The notes under the pieces are model-generated. The model ran no database searches. It had not been told where the DNA came from and saw nothing but the letters and a program-made list of their open reading frames with translations. This document shows, piece after piece, positions 21,426 to 29,319 of a stretch of 64,000 nt of DNA. Origin of the DNA: Stenotrophomonas sp. MMGLT7 (lineage in GTDB: Bacteria > Pseudomonadota > Gammaproteobacteria > Xanthomonadales > Xanthomonadaceae); the NCBI RefSeq assembly GCF_021168555.1, contig NZ_JAJOZS010000008.1:1-64000 (forward strand), written 5' to 3'. The position numbers and the translations under genes were made by a program. Numbering within the stretch: the stretch's first letter is position 1; every line of letters begins with the position of its first letter.

Positions 21426-21830
21426 ATGAGAAATCTCGCTGTACTTGTCTTCCTGTCTACAGTCACCACGGGCTGCGTCCACACAGAAAGGAAGTCCAGC
21501 TCTCTTCCCATAGGGGTTGGTGATTCCTTCACTCTCAAACGATCGGCAGCAGTCGTGACCTGCGACGTCGCGGAATCCACACTTGCACTCTGGCTTGGCA
21601 CACCACTTGCCAAACGCTGCCTCATTGGTGAGGATTCGGTAAATGAATCCCATCGAGTAACGGAGACATTGAGGACCCCGTTGAATGTAAAGGTCACCAA
21701 GGTAGTGTCGTGGGGTGCAGTCGGTGGCTATGGCGAGCACATAATCGTCAATACTCCGAATGGTCCGCGCAGGTACGTGGTCGACAGCGGAGGATTCCTG
21801 GGGTTATTCACCCCACTCAGTGAGCACTGA
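21426..21830 (+). CDS. Lipoprotein, cassette 46
   Basis: 134 residues with lipobox VTTGC at about residue 17. The mature domain is beta-rich with two cysteines (VTCDVAE, KRCLIG). ATG at 21426 four bases after R'. Likely outer-membrane lipoprotein of unknown function. Confidence 0.65.
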   Translation: MRNLAVLVFLSTVTTGCVHTERKSSSLPIGVGDSFTLKRSAAVVTCDVAESTLALWLGTPLAKRCLIGEDSVNESHRVTETLRTPLNVKVTKVVSWGAVGGYGEHIIVNTPNGPRRYVVDSGGFLGLFTPLSEH

Positions 21831-21883
21831 CAGTTCATTCGAGCCGACCCGCTTAGCGGGCCGGCTTGATTCAAGCACTAGTC
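21825..21883 (+). other. attC site 46 (degenerate)
   Basis: R'' CACTGAC, R' replaced by ACTAGTC; hairpin GACCCGCTTAGCGGGCC is intact. Confidence 0.7.
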
Positions 21884-21912
21884 CGCCAACGGTTCCAGTG
21901 GGGTCAAGGCAT

Positions 21913-22440
21913 ATGCGTCATTCCATGCTCGTTGCTGCCGTCCTCGGCCTGATGCTGGCGGCGGGTCCACTTTCTGCGCAGAACGCCCCGGAATCAGCAA
22001 CGGGCTCGGAGCTTGCGGATGTCGCATTGCCGCCTCAGCTGGATCGGGTGCTCCGCGACTATGAGCGCGCATGGCGTGCCGGCGATGCGGCCGCCCTCGC
22101 CTCGTTGTTTGCGGAGGATGGATTCGTGCTGCAGAGCAATCATCCGCCGGTCCGTGGTCGTCCGGCGATCCAGGCAGCCTATGAAGGTCAAGGAGAAGGC
22201 GGCCCCCTACGGCTACGGGCACTCGCTTTTGCTGCCACAGATACGGTCGGCTACATCATCGGTGCGTACGGTTACGGCAGTAAGCCCGGCGACACGGGAA
22301 AGTTCACCCTCACGTTGCGTCGCACGCCCGGCGGGCCATGGCTGATCTTCTCGGACATGGACAACTTGAACGCGTCGCCACGGCAGCGGAGCATACCGGG
22401 GACGCCTTCACCAACCGGGGACCCGGCGGCAGGGCACTGA
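21913..22440 (+). CDS. Exported NTF2-like (DUF4440/SnoaL) protein, cassette 47
   Basis: 175 residues: a signal peptide (LVAAVLGLMLAAGPLSAQ, cleaved near AQN), then an NTF2-like fold with YERAWRAGDAAALASLFAED and the later WLIFSDMDNLN strand. These cone folds bind small hydrophobic ligands or serve as enzymes; the role is unknown. ATG at 21913. The C-terminal 20 residues are proline-rich and outside the fold. Confidence 0.8.
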   Translation: MRHSMLVAAVLGLMLAAGPLSAQNAPESATGSELADVALPPQLDRVLRDYERAWRAGDAAALASLFAEDGFVLQSNHPPVRGRPAIQAAYEGQGEGGPLRLRALAFAATDTVGYIIGAYGYGSKPGDTGKFTLTLRRTPGGPWLIFSDMDNLNASPRQRSIPGTPSPTGDPAAGH

Positions 22441-22483
22441 TGTCGTATCCATGCGCCTTCATCTGGCTGGGGCGCATTGCCCG

Positions 22484-22543
22484 GCCTGACAGTCCATTCG
22501 AGCCTGCGCCGCTTCGCGACACGAATTTGATCAGGCGTTCTAC
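22484..22543 (+). other. attC site 47 (degenerate)
   Basis: R'' GCCTGAC, R' GTTCTAC; the arms have diverged and the hairpin tip GCCGCTTCGCGAC is only partly paired. Confidence 0.72.
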
Positions 22544-22555
22544 ATGGGGAGAATC

Positions 22556-22798
22556 ATGCAATCGAAAGACTACTGGTTCAGTGCAAGGACTTATGGCTGG
22601 GGATGGGGGCTGCCGTTGAGATGGCAAGGATGGGTTGCCTATGGGGTTGCGGCGGTTCTCCTGGCGGCCATGTTCTTCGTTTTCCCGCCAGCCAGTCGGC
22701 CCATGCCATTCGTCGTCGGCACTGGGGTGGTCGCATTGCTTCTGGTAGCCGTGTGCTGGCTCAAGGGTGAGCCACCGCGATGGCGCTGGAGCAAGTAG
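22556..22798 (+). CDS. Small membrane protein, cassette 48
   Basis: 80 residues with two membrane helices (about 27-45, 55-73) and aromatic-rich ends (YWFSARTYGWGWG, RWRWSK). ATG at 22556 with GGGGAGA upstream is preferred over ATG at 22544, which would include that ribosome site in the coding region. Function unknown. Confidence 0.65.
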   Translation: MQSKDYWFSARTYGWGWGLPLRWQGWVAYGVAAVLLAAMFFVFPPASRPMPFVVGTGVVALLLVAVCWLKGEPPRWRWSK

Positions 22799-22802
22799 AT
22801 TC

Positions 22803-22869
22803 CACCAACGCCCCATTCCGGCCCAGGCTGCTTCCACGCTCGGCTTGGGTCGAGGCGCTACCAGGCGCC
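22803..22869 (+). other. attC site 48 (remnant)
   Basis: Only traces are left: ACCAACGCCCCATTC near the left end, GCTCGGCTTGGG in the right arm, and GCGCTACCAGGC in place of GCGTTAGGC. Probably inactive. Confidence 0.5.
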
Positions 22870-22899
22870 ATCCCGTCAACCTGAGGCTCTGGAGTTCCC

Positions 22900-23154
22900 A
22901 TGGGCGGTTTCAGCCTCTGGCATTGGCTTGTTCTCGTGCTGTTTCTTGTAGTCCCGCTGGTGCTGATCGGCGGTCTTGTATGGCTGGTCGTGCATCTGTC
23001 ACGCCGCAAACCTGCTCCTGTGCCGTATGTGGCCGGCGCACTCGCCGAAGGCACCGATGTCTGCCTGGAACGGCTCCATGTGCTGCTGGAGCAAGGCCAG
23101 ATCACCCGGGATGAGTATGAGCGTCAACGTGCGGCCATCATTGCAAGCGTGTAG
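22900..23154 (+). CDS. SHOCT-domain membrane protein, cassette 49
   Basis: 84 residues: an N-terminal membrane helix (WLVLVLFLVVPLVLIGGLVW) and a C-terminal SHOCT module (ERLHVLLEQGQITRDEYERQ), a short helical domain often at the end of small membrane proteins. ATG at 22900. The cytoplasmic SHOCT module probably mediates oligomer contacts. Confidence 0.8.
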   Translation: MGGFSLWHWLVLVLFLVVPLVLIGGLVWLVVHLSRRKPAPVPYVAGALAEGTDVCLERLHVLLEQGQITRDEYERQRAAIIASV

Positions 23155-23160
23155 GTGCGC

Positions 23161-23220
23161 GCCTGGCAATCCATTCGCGCCTGCCCCGCTGCGCGGCGAA
23201 ACCCGATCCTGGCGTTAGGC
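23161..23220 (+). other. attC site 49 (degenerate)
   Basis: R'' GCCTGGC, R' GTTAGGC; arms GCGCCTGCCCCGCTGCGCGGCG partly paired. Confidence 0.75.
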
Positions 23221-23226
23221 AGCAGA

Positions 23227-23628
23227 ATGGACCCGATCAGCGACCTCGACACTCTTGTCGCCCATATGCAGCCGGTCCTCAACCCCGGCCGCTATGCATT
23301 TGTCAGCTCGCCGCCTGGCCTGGCACTTGACCCGTCCCGCATCGTTGCCTCCATCCAGGAGCCGGAAGGGCTCTCCCTCATACTGAGTGAGGCAGATGCC
23401 CTGGAACTTGGACTGGCCGTTGCATTCACGGCAGCCTGGATCACCCTGACGGTGCACTCCGATCTCGCGGCTGTTGGACTGACGGCGGCTTTTTCCAGGG
23501 CACTTGGGCAAGCGGGTATCAGTTGCAATGTAGTTGCGGGCGTTCATCACGACCATGTGTTCGTTCCAGTCGAGCAGGCACGGCGGGCCATGGACGCACT
23601 TCATGCCTTGCAACAGGCCGCTGCCTGA
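23227..23628 (+). CDS. ACT-domain protein, cassette 50 (last cassette)
   Basis: 133 residues with a C-terminal ACT-like fold: WITLTVHSDLAAVGLTAAFSRA then GISCNVVAGVHHDHVFVP, the pattern of the ACT_7 family (tandem ACT, amino-acid sensing). Opening SDLDTLVAHMQPVLNPGRY matches known stand-alone members. ATG at 23227. Ligand unknown. Confidence 0.85.
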   Translation: MDPISDLDTLVAHMQPVLNPGRYAFVSSPPGLALDPSRIVASIQEPEGLSLILSEADALELGLAVAFTAAWITLTVHSDLAAVGLTAAFSRALGQAGISCNVVAGVHHDHVFVPVEQARRAMDALHALQQAAA

Positions 23629-23665
23629 CGACTCGTTCAAGCCGGCGCCATTCCGCAGCGCGGCT
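23623..23665 (+). other. attC site 50 (half site at array end)
   Basis: R'' GCCTGAC and both hairpin arms (AAGCCGGCGCC ... GCGCGGCTTG) are present, but R' is missing; the core-genome gene ends at 23673. This is the right-hand boundary of the integron, where GC content also rises sharply. Confidence 0.8.
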
Positions 23666-23672
23666 TGCCGCA

Positions 23673-24218
23673 CTACCAGATCAGGTCGTCCGGCACCTTG
23701 AACCGGCTGTAGTAGGCGTCGTCCTCGCTGTCGCCGGAGGCCGCGCTGTCGGTGCGGCCGTGGTCCAGCACCAGCATCGCCGGGTCGCGCTCGGCGATCT
23801 TGTCCGCGGCCGCGCGCGGGACCAGTTCGAAGCCCTCGCCGTGGCGTGCGATCGCCAGCGCGCCGCTGGCCAGCTGGGTACGTTGCGCGGCATCGACCAG
23901 GACGCTGCGGATGACGTTGCCATCGACGAAGCGGTACTCGATCTCGCCGCGGCGCTCGATGCGGTGCGCCTCCACGATCTGTCGCACCTGCGCGCGCAGT
24001 TCGTTGGCACGGGCCTGCGCGTTGCGCTCGGCGGCCAGGGCGCGGTCGCGTTCGGCACGTTCGGCCTGCAGCCGCTGGGCGTCGACCTGCGGTTCGGCAC
24101 CGTCGGCCGGCTTGCCCTTGCCCTGGCGCCGCTTGGCCTGCTCGCGCACCGCCTGCGCCACCGCGCTCTTCTTGACCAGGCCGGCCTTGAGCAGTTGTTC
24201 CTGCAGGGGATTGCGCAT
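23673..24218 (-). CDS. DUF2058 (YaiL-like) protein
   Basis: 181 residues. The N-terminus NPLQEQLLKAGLVKK and a lysine/glutamine-rich coiled-coil region (about 25-90) are typical of DUF2058; a small globular C-terminal domain (IEYRFVDGNVIRSVLV) follows. Some relatives have been called nucleoprotein/polynucleotide-associated enzymes, but no reaction is proven. ATG at 24218 is preferred to an upstream GTG. The first core gene next to the integron end; its stop codon lies 8 bases from the last attC remnant. Confidence 0.85.
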   Translation of the reverse strand: MRNPLQEQLLKAGLVKKSAVAQAVREQAKRRQGKGKPADGAEPQVDAQRLQAERAERDRALAAERNAQARANELRAQVRQIVEAHRIERRGEIEYRFVDGNVIRSVLVDAAQRTQLASGALAIARHGEGFELVPRAAADKIAERDPAMLVLDHGRTDSAASGDSEDDAYYSRFKVPDDLIW

Positions 24219-24316
24219 GCCAGACACCGGGACGGACGGGAAACTGCCGTCGATTCTAGCAACCGGGCGGCCACCGGCGCGGCGCGCTCAGCCGATGCCG
24301 GCGCAACCGCGCACCG

Positions 24317-24541
24317 TCAGCGCTTGCCGTAGGCGGCGGCTTCCTCTTCGGTCAACGGCCGGCCCAGGGCGCGATAGGAAACCAGCAGCACCAGCAGCGA
24401 CACCACCGCCAGGGCCTGGAACCAGCCGGCATGCAGCAGCGGGTGCAGCCGCGCGAACAGCAGCGCGGCCACCGCGCCGGCGGTGCACAGCACCAGCGCC
24501 AGCAGCGAACCCAGGTACGGGATGCTCGGATCGACTTTCAT
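24317..24541 (-). CDS. Small two-helix membrane protein
   Basis: 74 residues with two helices (about 10-33 and 40-58) and a charged tail RPLTEEEAAAYGKR. Start at MKVDPSIPYLGS (24541). Function unknown; it lies upstream of the DUF2058 gene in the same direction with about 100 bases between. Confidence 0.7.
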   Translation of the reverse strand: MKVDPSIPYLGSLLALVLCTAGAVAALLFARLHPLLHAGWFQALAVVSLLVLLVSYRALGRPLTEEEAAAYGKR

Positions 24542-24756
24542 GTGGGCCAGCCTTCCAGTCAGTGTCACAGCACCTATCGGCCCGACCCGCCGGTACTTTA
24601 GGGCGAAGTTCTATCCGCCCGGCCAGACCGTGCCGGGCGGCTCCCGGGGCGGGCGACCGCTACCGCGAGGCGCCGCCGGAAGTGACTTCCAGCCCTGGCC
24701 CCGAAGCGATCGGCCACGCCATCATCGTCGGCATCGTCCTCTGCTGTGGACCCCAC

Positions 24757-26082
24757 ATGGCCTCGCCGATTTCCGTCCACCGGCCGCTTGCTGCATTCGC
24801 GTTCGCCCTCGCCGCCGGATCGATACTGCATGCCGCCCTGGGTCCCGAACCCGCGGCATGGCTGGCATGGATCGCCCCGGTGCCGCTGCTGGTACTGGCC
24901 TTCGCGATCGAGCGCCGCTGGCTGGCGCGCGCGGCGGTGCTGCTGGCCGCGCTGGTGGCCGCCAGCAGGAGCGCGGTGGACACGCTGCAGGCAGCGCTGC
25001 TGCCGGACGGGAACTGGGGCAGCCTGGCGTACTCGCAGGCCGATTTCCCGGCCGTGCTGCCGCTGGCGTCGCTGGCCGGCACCGCCGGCATCGTGTTCGT
25101 GCTGTGCCTGGTGCCTTCCACATTGGCCGTGCTGATCTGGCGCCGCGGCAGGTCCGAGCGGCCGCTGCTTGCGGCGTCGGCGACGGCGCTGGTCGTGCTG
25201 GCTGCGCTGGGTCTGGGCTGGTGGCGCCTGCAGCAGCCGGCCGGTGAGGCGACGGTGCGGGTGGGGCTGGCCTCGATCGACGACGCCATCGGCCCGCAAG
25301 CCTCGCCCGCGTATGCCGGCGCCATCGTCGACCGCTACGAGGCGCTGGTGGCGCAGCTGGCCACGCAGGGGGCGACGCTGGTGGTGCTGCCGGAGAAGAT
25401 CGCCATCCTCGCGCCGGACGCCGCACGGCAATGGCAGCAACGCTTCGGCGAGATCGCCGCGCGACACGGTGTCTGGCTGGAGGTCGGCATCGCCATCGAC
25501 GATGGCCGCGCGGCGCGCAACTACGCCTGGCTGTTCGATCCGGCCGGCACGCGCGTGGAGAACTACGAGAAGCATCACCTGGCGCCGCCGGAGCGCGCGC
25601 AGCGCTACGCCAGCGGCGACGCCTGGAACGTGCACGCCATCGGCGGCGCGCGCTATGGCCTGGCGATCTGCAAGGACATGCATTTCGCGGCGCTGGGGCG
25701 TGGCTACGGCCGCCGCGATGCCGCGGTGATGCTGGTCCCGGCCTGGGATTTCGCCTATCGCGATGCGTGGATGGGGGCGCGCATGACCCTGGTGCGCGGC
25801 GTGGAGAGCGGCTATGCCGTGGTGCGCTCGGCCCGCGAGGGACTGCTCAGTGTCAGCGACGCCCACGGACGCATCGTCGGCGAGGCGCCCAGCGCGGCGA
25901 TGCCCGCCGGCGCCAGCCTGATCGCCGACCTACCGGTCGGCGCCGCGCTGCCGACGCCGTACAAGCGCAGCGGCGACGTGTTCGGCTGGCTGTGCGTGGC
26001 GGCGGCGGCGGGCTGGATGCTGCTGGCCGGCATGGGCAGGGCGCGGCGGCGGGCGATCCGCGGCTTTCGCGCAGTCAATTGA
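24757..26082 (+). CDS. Membrane-anchored carbon-nitrogen hydrolase (Lnt-like)
   Basis: 441 residues. The first about 165 residues hold four to five membrane helices; residues about 165-410 form a nitrilase-fold domain with the glutamate-lysine-cysteine triad: VVLPEKIAIL, NYEKHHLAP and LAICKDMHF. A last helix is near 415-432. This is the layout of apolipoprotein N-acyltransferase, which adds the third acyl chain to lipoproteins, but the N-terminal part is shorter than in E. coli Lnt (512 residues). It may be an Lnt paralogue with another amide substrate. ATG at 24757. Confidence 0.82.
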   Translation: MASPISVHRPLAAFAFALAAGSILHAALGPEPAAWLAWIAPVPLLVLAFAIERRWLARAAVLLAALVAASRSAVDTLQAALLPDGNWGSLAYSQADFPAVLPLASLAGTAGIVFVLCLVPSTLAVLIWRRGRSERPLLAASATALVVLAALGLGWWRLQQPAGEATVRVGLASIDDAIGPQASPAYAGAIVDRYEALVAQLATQGATLVVLPEKIAILAPDAARQWQQRFGEIAARHGVWLEVGIAIDDGRAARNYAWLFDPAGTRVENYEKHHLAPPERAQRYASGDAWNVHAIGGARYGLAICKDMHFAALGRGYGRRDAAVMLVPAWDFAYRDAWMGARMTLVRGVESGYAVVRSAREGLLSVSDAHGRIVGEAPSAAMPAGASLIADLPVGAALPTPYKRSGDVFGWLCVAAAAGWMLLAGMGRARRRAIRGFRAVN

Positions 26083-26499
26083 AAGCTGTGGGAGGGGCTG
26101 TAGGAGGGGCTGTAGGAGCGACTTCAGTCGCGATGGGGCTTTCCCGGTGAAGCCCCATCGCGACTGAAGTCGCTCCTACGGTCGCTGCCACGGTCGTTCG
26201 TGCAGGGCATGACGGATAGGGGGCGGTTATCAGCTCATTCGCCTTGGTCATGGCATGCCCGCGCATGTCTCGCGTCGCGGCAAAAACCCCGCATATTCAG
26301 CCTGTTGGCGTTGCAGCGGCGCCACCGGCCGCGACACTGCGCAACCCCTGCGCGCCCCGGTCCGATTGACGCGCGCCGGTGGTGGTGTAAAAAAAAACGC
26401 AAAACACCCACGCATCGCCTCCGCACGTCGGCCACCTTCGTCACCGATGTCCGCATCGCCTGCGCCTCCCATCCACCGCATCCGTCCCCAGGACTTCCC
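26083..26499. other. Intergenic region with REP-like palindrome
   Basis: Contains the inverted repeat at 26112-26179, a poly-A run (26390-26398) and no convincing gene. The region from 26400 to 26499 is the leader of the TonB-dependent receptor. Confidence 0.6.
26112..26179. repeat. REP-like palindrome (GTAGGAGCGAC type)
   Basis: GTAGGAGCGACTTCAGTCGCG and its inverse copy face each other around GGGGCTT/AAGCCCC. The same element occurs at 29184-29270 and 53411-53478. Intergenic, able to form a long hairpin. Confidence 0.9.
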
Positions 26500-29157
26500 A
26501 TGCTCCGCCACTTCCCGCTGCAGCGGACCCTGCTGTCCACCGCGTTGCTCGCCGCCTTCGCCACGCCTGCGCTGGCGCAGACGCCCGCCGGCGATGTCGC
26601 CACCCTCGACCAGGTCACGGTGATCGGCGCGCGCACGCAGCCGCGCACGGTACTGGCCTCGGCGGTGCCGATCGACGTGCTCGGCGCCGAGGACATCCGC
26701 GACAGCGGCTACACCGACGTCAGCAAGATCCTGCAGTCGCTGCTGCCCTCGTTCAACTTCCCGCACCCGACCACGCCGGACGGCAACACCCACATCCGCT
26801 CGGCGACGCTGCGCGGGCTCTCGCCCGACCAGACGCTGGTGCTGGTCAACGGCAAGCGCCGCCATGCCAGCGCCTGGGTCAACACCGGCGGCACCGTCGG
26901 CAAGGGCGCGGTGTCCACCGACCTCAACGCGATCCCGGTCAGCGCGATCGAGCGCATCGAGGTGCTGCGCGACGGTGCCTCGGCACAGTACGGCTCGGAC
27001 GCCATCGCCGGCGTGGTCAACATCGTGCTGCGCGAGGACGCCGGCTTCGACGGCACCGCCAGCTACGGCAGCACCGAGGACGGCGGCGGCGACACCACCA
27101 AGGTCTCGCTGGATGCCGGCTTCGCCTTCCCCGAGGGCGGCGGCGTGCACTTCACCGCCGACTACCGCGACCGCAAGGGCGCCAACCGCGCGCAGGCCGA
27201 CACCCGTCAGCAGTACTTCGGCATCGGCGCCGACGGCCAGCCGGTGGCGCTCTCCGGCAACTACGGCTCGGGCATCGGCCTGACGCCGATCGGCGGCGCC
27301 GCGGCCGGCGCGGTGGCCGACCCGCGCGAGGCCAGCATCGACCGTGCCGGGCTGTGGCGCTTCGCCGACACCGCCGACACGGTGGAGAAGACCGTGTTCG
27401 GCAACCTGCGCAAGCCGCTGGCCTGGGCCGAGGGCCTGGAGTTCTACGCCTTCGGCGGCTACGGCGTCAGCGACGGCAGCTCCAACGCCTCGCTGCGGCG
27501 CTCCGGGCAGAGCGAGAACGTGCGTGCGATCTACCCGGACGGCTTCCTGCCGTGGGTGGACACGCAAAGCACCAACGCCTCGCTGGCGACCGGGCTGAAG
27601 GGCTACGCCGGCGACTGGCGCTGGGACCTGAGCACGGTCTACGGCCGCAACGAGCTGGAGTACCGCACCCGCAACACGCTCAACGCCACCCTCGGCGCCG
27701 GCAGCCCGACCGCGTTCTACAACGGCCGCTACGCCGCCTCGCAGTGGACTACCAACCTGGACCTCGCCAACAGCTTCGAGCTGGGCTGGCACGCGCCGCT
27801 GCGGCTGGCGCTGGGCGCCGAGTACCGCCGCGACGGCTACGAGATCTCGCCGGGCGAGGAGGCCTCCTACCTGTGGGGACCGTACAGCGTGCTCGACGGC
27901 CCGGCCGCCGGCACGGTGCCGACCATCGGTTCGCAGGGCTTCGCCGGCATCCAGCCGGGCGATGCCGGCGACTACCAACGCCACAACGTCTCCGCCTACG
28001 CGGAGGCCGAGACCGACGTGACCGACCGCTTGCTGGTCTCGCTGGCCGGCCGCTACGAGGACTACAGCGACTTCGGCTCCACCACCAACGGCAAGCTGGC
28101 GCTGCGCTACGAGCTGGGCGGAGGCGTGGCCCTGCGCGCCTCGGCCAGCACCGGCTTCCATGCCCCGGCGCTGGCGCAGCAGTACTACAGCTCCACCAGC
28201 AGCCGCACCCTCAACAACGTCGATACCGGCCTGCCCGAGTACGTGCTGGTGCGCACCGCGCCGGTGGACTCGGTGGAGGCGCGGGCGCTGGGCGCGCGCG
28301 ACCTCAAGCCGGAGAAGGCCACCAACCTCACCGCCGGGCTGACCTGGGGCTGGCGCGGGCTGGTGGCCTCGCTGGACGTGTACCGCATCGACATCGACGA
28401 CCGCATCTTCCTGTCCAGCAACTTCGTCGACGCCTCCGGCTCCAGCGCCATCCGCGACTACCTGGCCGCGCTCGGCTCGCCCGGGGTGACCAGCGTGCGC
28501 TACTTCAGCAATGCCGCCGACACCCGCACCACCGGCGTGGACTTCTCCGCGCGCTACCTGTGGCAACTGGGCGACCATGGCCGCCTCACCGCCACGCTGG
28601 CCTACAACCGCAACAAGACCGAGCTGCAGCACGTGGCGAGCACGCCGCAGGAGCTGCTGGACCTGGGCGTGCGCACGCCGCTGTTCGACGTCACCGAGCG
28701 TACCCGGGTGGAGAAGGGCCAGCCGCGCGACAACCTGGTGCTCGGGCTGGGCTGGGACGTGCGGCGCTGGGGGCTGAACCTGAGCACGCACCGCTACGGC
28801 GAGATCCAGGGCGTGGCCGCGACCAACCAGAGCGCGGCCAACGTCGCCGAGTTCGCCAAGGGCTCGACCCGCTTCAGCTCGCTGCCGACCGAGGCCGGCA
28901 GCGCCGGCAACTACGACGTGATCCAGGTGCTGGAACCGAAGTGGGTGACCGACTTGGACGTGTCCTACCGCTTCAGCGACGCGTTCAAGCTGGTGCTGGG
29001 CGTGGACAACGTGTTCAACACCTACCCGACCCGCAACATCGCCACCACCGCGGCGGTATCCGGCGCGGATACCTATGGCGTGTTCCCGTACAGCGAGCTG
29101 TCGCCGTTCGGCTGGAGCGGGACCTACTATTACGCGCGCATCGAGACCCGGTTCTGA
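26500..29157 (+). CDS. TonB-dependent outer-membrane receptor
   Basis: 885 residues: a signal peptide (TLLSTALLAAFATPALAQ), a TonB-box-like DQVTVIGAR, a plug domain (residues about 45-165, with QSLLPSFNF and GASAQYGSDAIAGVVNIVL) and a 22-strand beta-barrel ending in the aromatic C-terminus YARIETRF. It imports a substrate across the outer membrane with energy from TonB. The substrate is unknown. ATG at 26500. The next gene, a Tat-exported aminotransferase, may share its substrate pathway. Confidence 0.93.
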   Translation: MLRHFPLQRTLLSTALLAAFATPALAQTPAGDVATLDQVTVIGARTQPRTVLASAVPIDVLGAEDIRDSGYTDVSKILQSLLPSFNFPHPTTPDGNTHIRSATLRGLSPDQTLVLVNGKRRHASAWVNTGGTVGKGAVSTDLNAIPVSAIERIEVLRDGASAQYGSDAIAGVVNIVLREDAGFDGTASYGSTEDGGGDTTKVSLDAGFAFPEGGGVHFTADYRDRKGANRAQADTRQQYFGIGADGQPVALSGNYGSGIGLTPIGGAAAGAVADPREASIDRAGLWRFADTADTVEKTVFGNLRKPLAWAEGLEFYAFGGYGVSDGSSNASLRRSGQSENVRAIYPDGFLPWVDTQSTNASLATGLKGYAGDWRWDLSTVYGRNELEYRTRNTLNATLGAGSPTAFYNGRYAASQWTTNLDLANSFELGWHAPLRLALGAEYRRDGYEISPGEEASYLWGPYSVLDGPAAGTVPTIGSQGFAGIQPGDAGDYQRHNVSAYAEAETDVTDRLLVSLAGRYEDYSDFGSTTNGKLALRYELGGGVALRASASTGFHAPALAQQYYSSTSSRTLNNVDTGLPEYVLVRTAPVDSVEARALGARDLKPEKATNLTAGLTWGWRGLVASLDVYRIDIDDRIFLSSNFVDASGSSAIRDYLAALGSPGVTSVRYFSNAADTRTTGVDFSARYLWQLGDHGRLTATLAYNRNKTELQHVASTPQELLDLGVRTPLFDVTERTRVEKGQPRDNLVLGLGWDVRRWGLNLSTHRYGEIQGVAATNQSAANVAEFAKGSTRFSSLPTEAGSAGNYDVIQVLEPKWVTDLDVSYRFSDAFKLVLGVDNVFNTYPTRNIATTAAVSGADTYGVFPYSELSPFGWSGTYYYARIETRF

Positions 29158-29183
29158 GGCGGACGGCCTCCACGGGTCTTCCG

Positions 29184-29270
29184 GTAGGAGCGACTCTGCG
29201 TGGCCTCCGAGCCATCAGTCGCGATGGGCTTCACCGGTAAAGCCTCGATCGCGACTGAAGTCGCTCCTAC
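29184..29270. repeat. REP-like palindrome with 20-base insertion
   Basis: GTAGGAGCGACT and GTCGCTCCTAC arms as at 26112, but the left arm is interrupted by about 20 bases (CTGCGTGGCCTCCGAGCCAT). Confidence 0.85.
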
Positions 29271-29319
29271 GATCGCCCCTGCCATAGCCGCGAGCGCGCA
29301 TTTGCCCACGAGAATCCAC

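Noticed and set aside
1..23665. Regularly spaced repeats that could suggest a CRISPR array
   Set aside because: Spacing ranges from about 190 to 1040 bases, the repeats carry IntI cores, and each interval holds a cassette; no cas genes.
26248..28791. 847-codon reverse frame across the TonB receptor gene
   Set aside because: Antisense shadow of a clear receptor gene in GC-rich DNA; no ribosome site or family.
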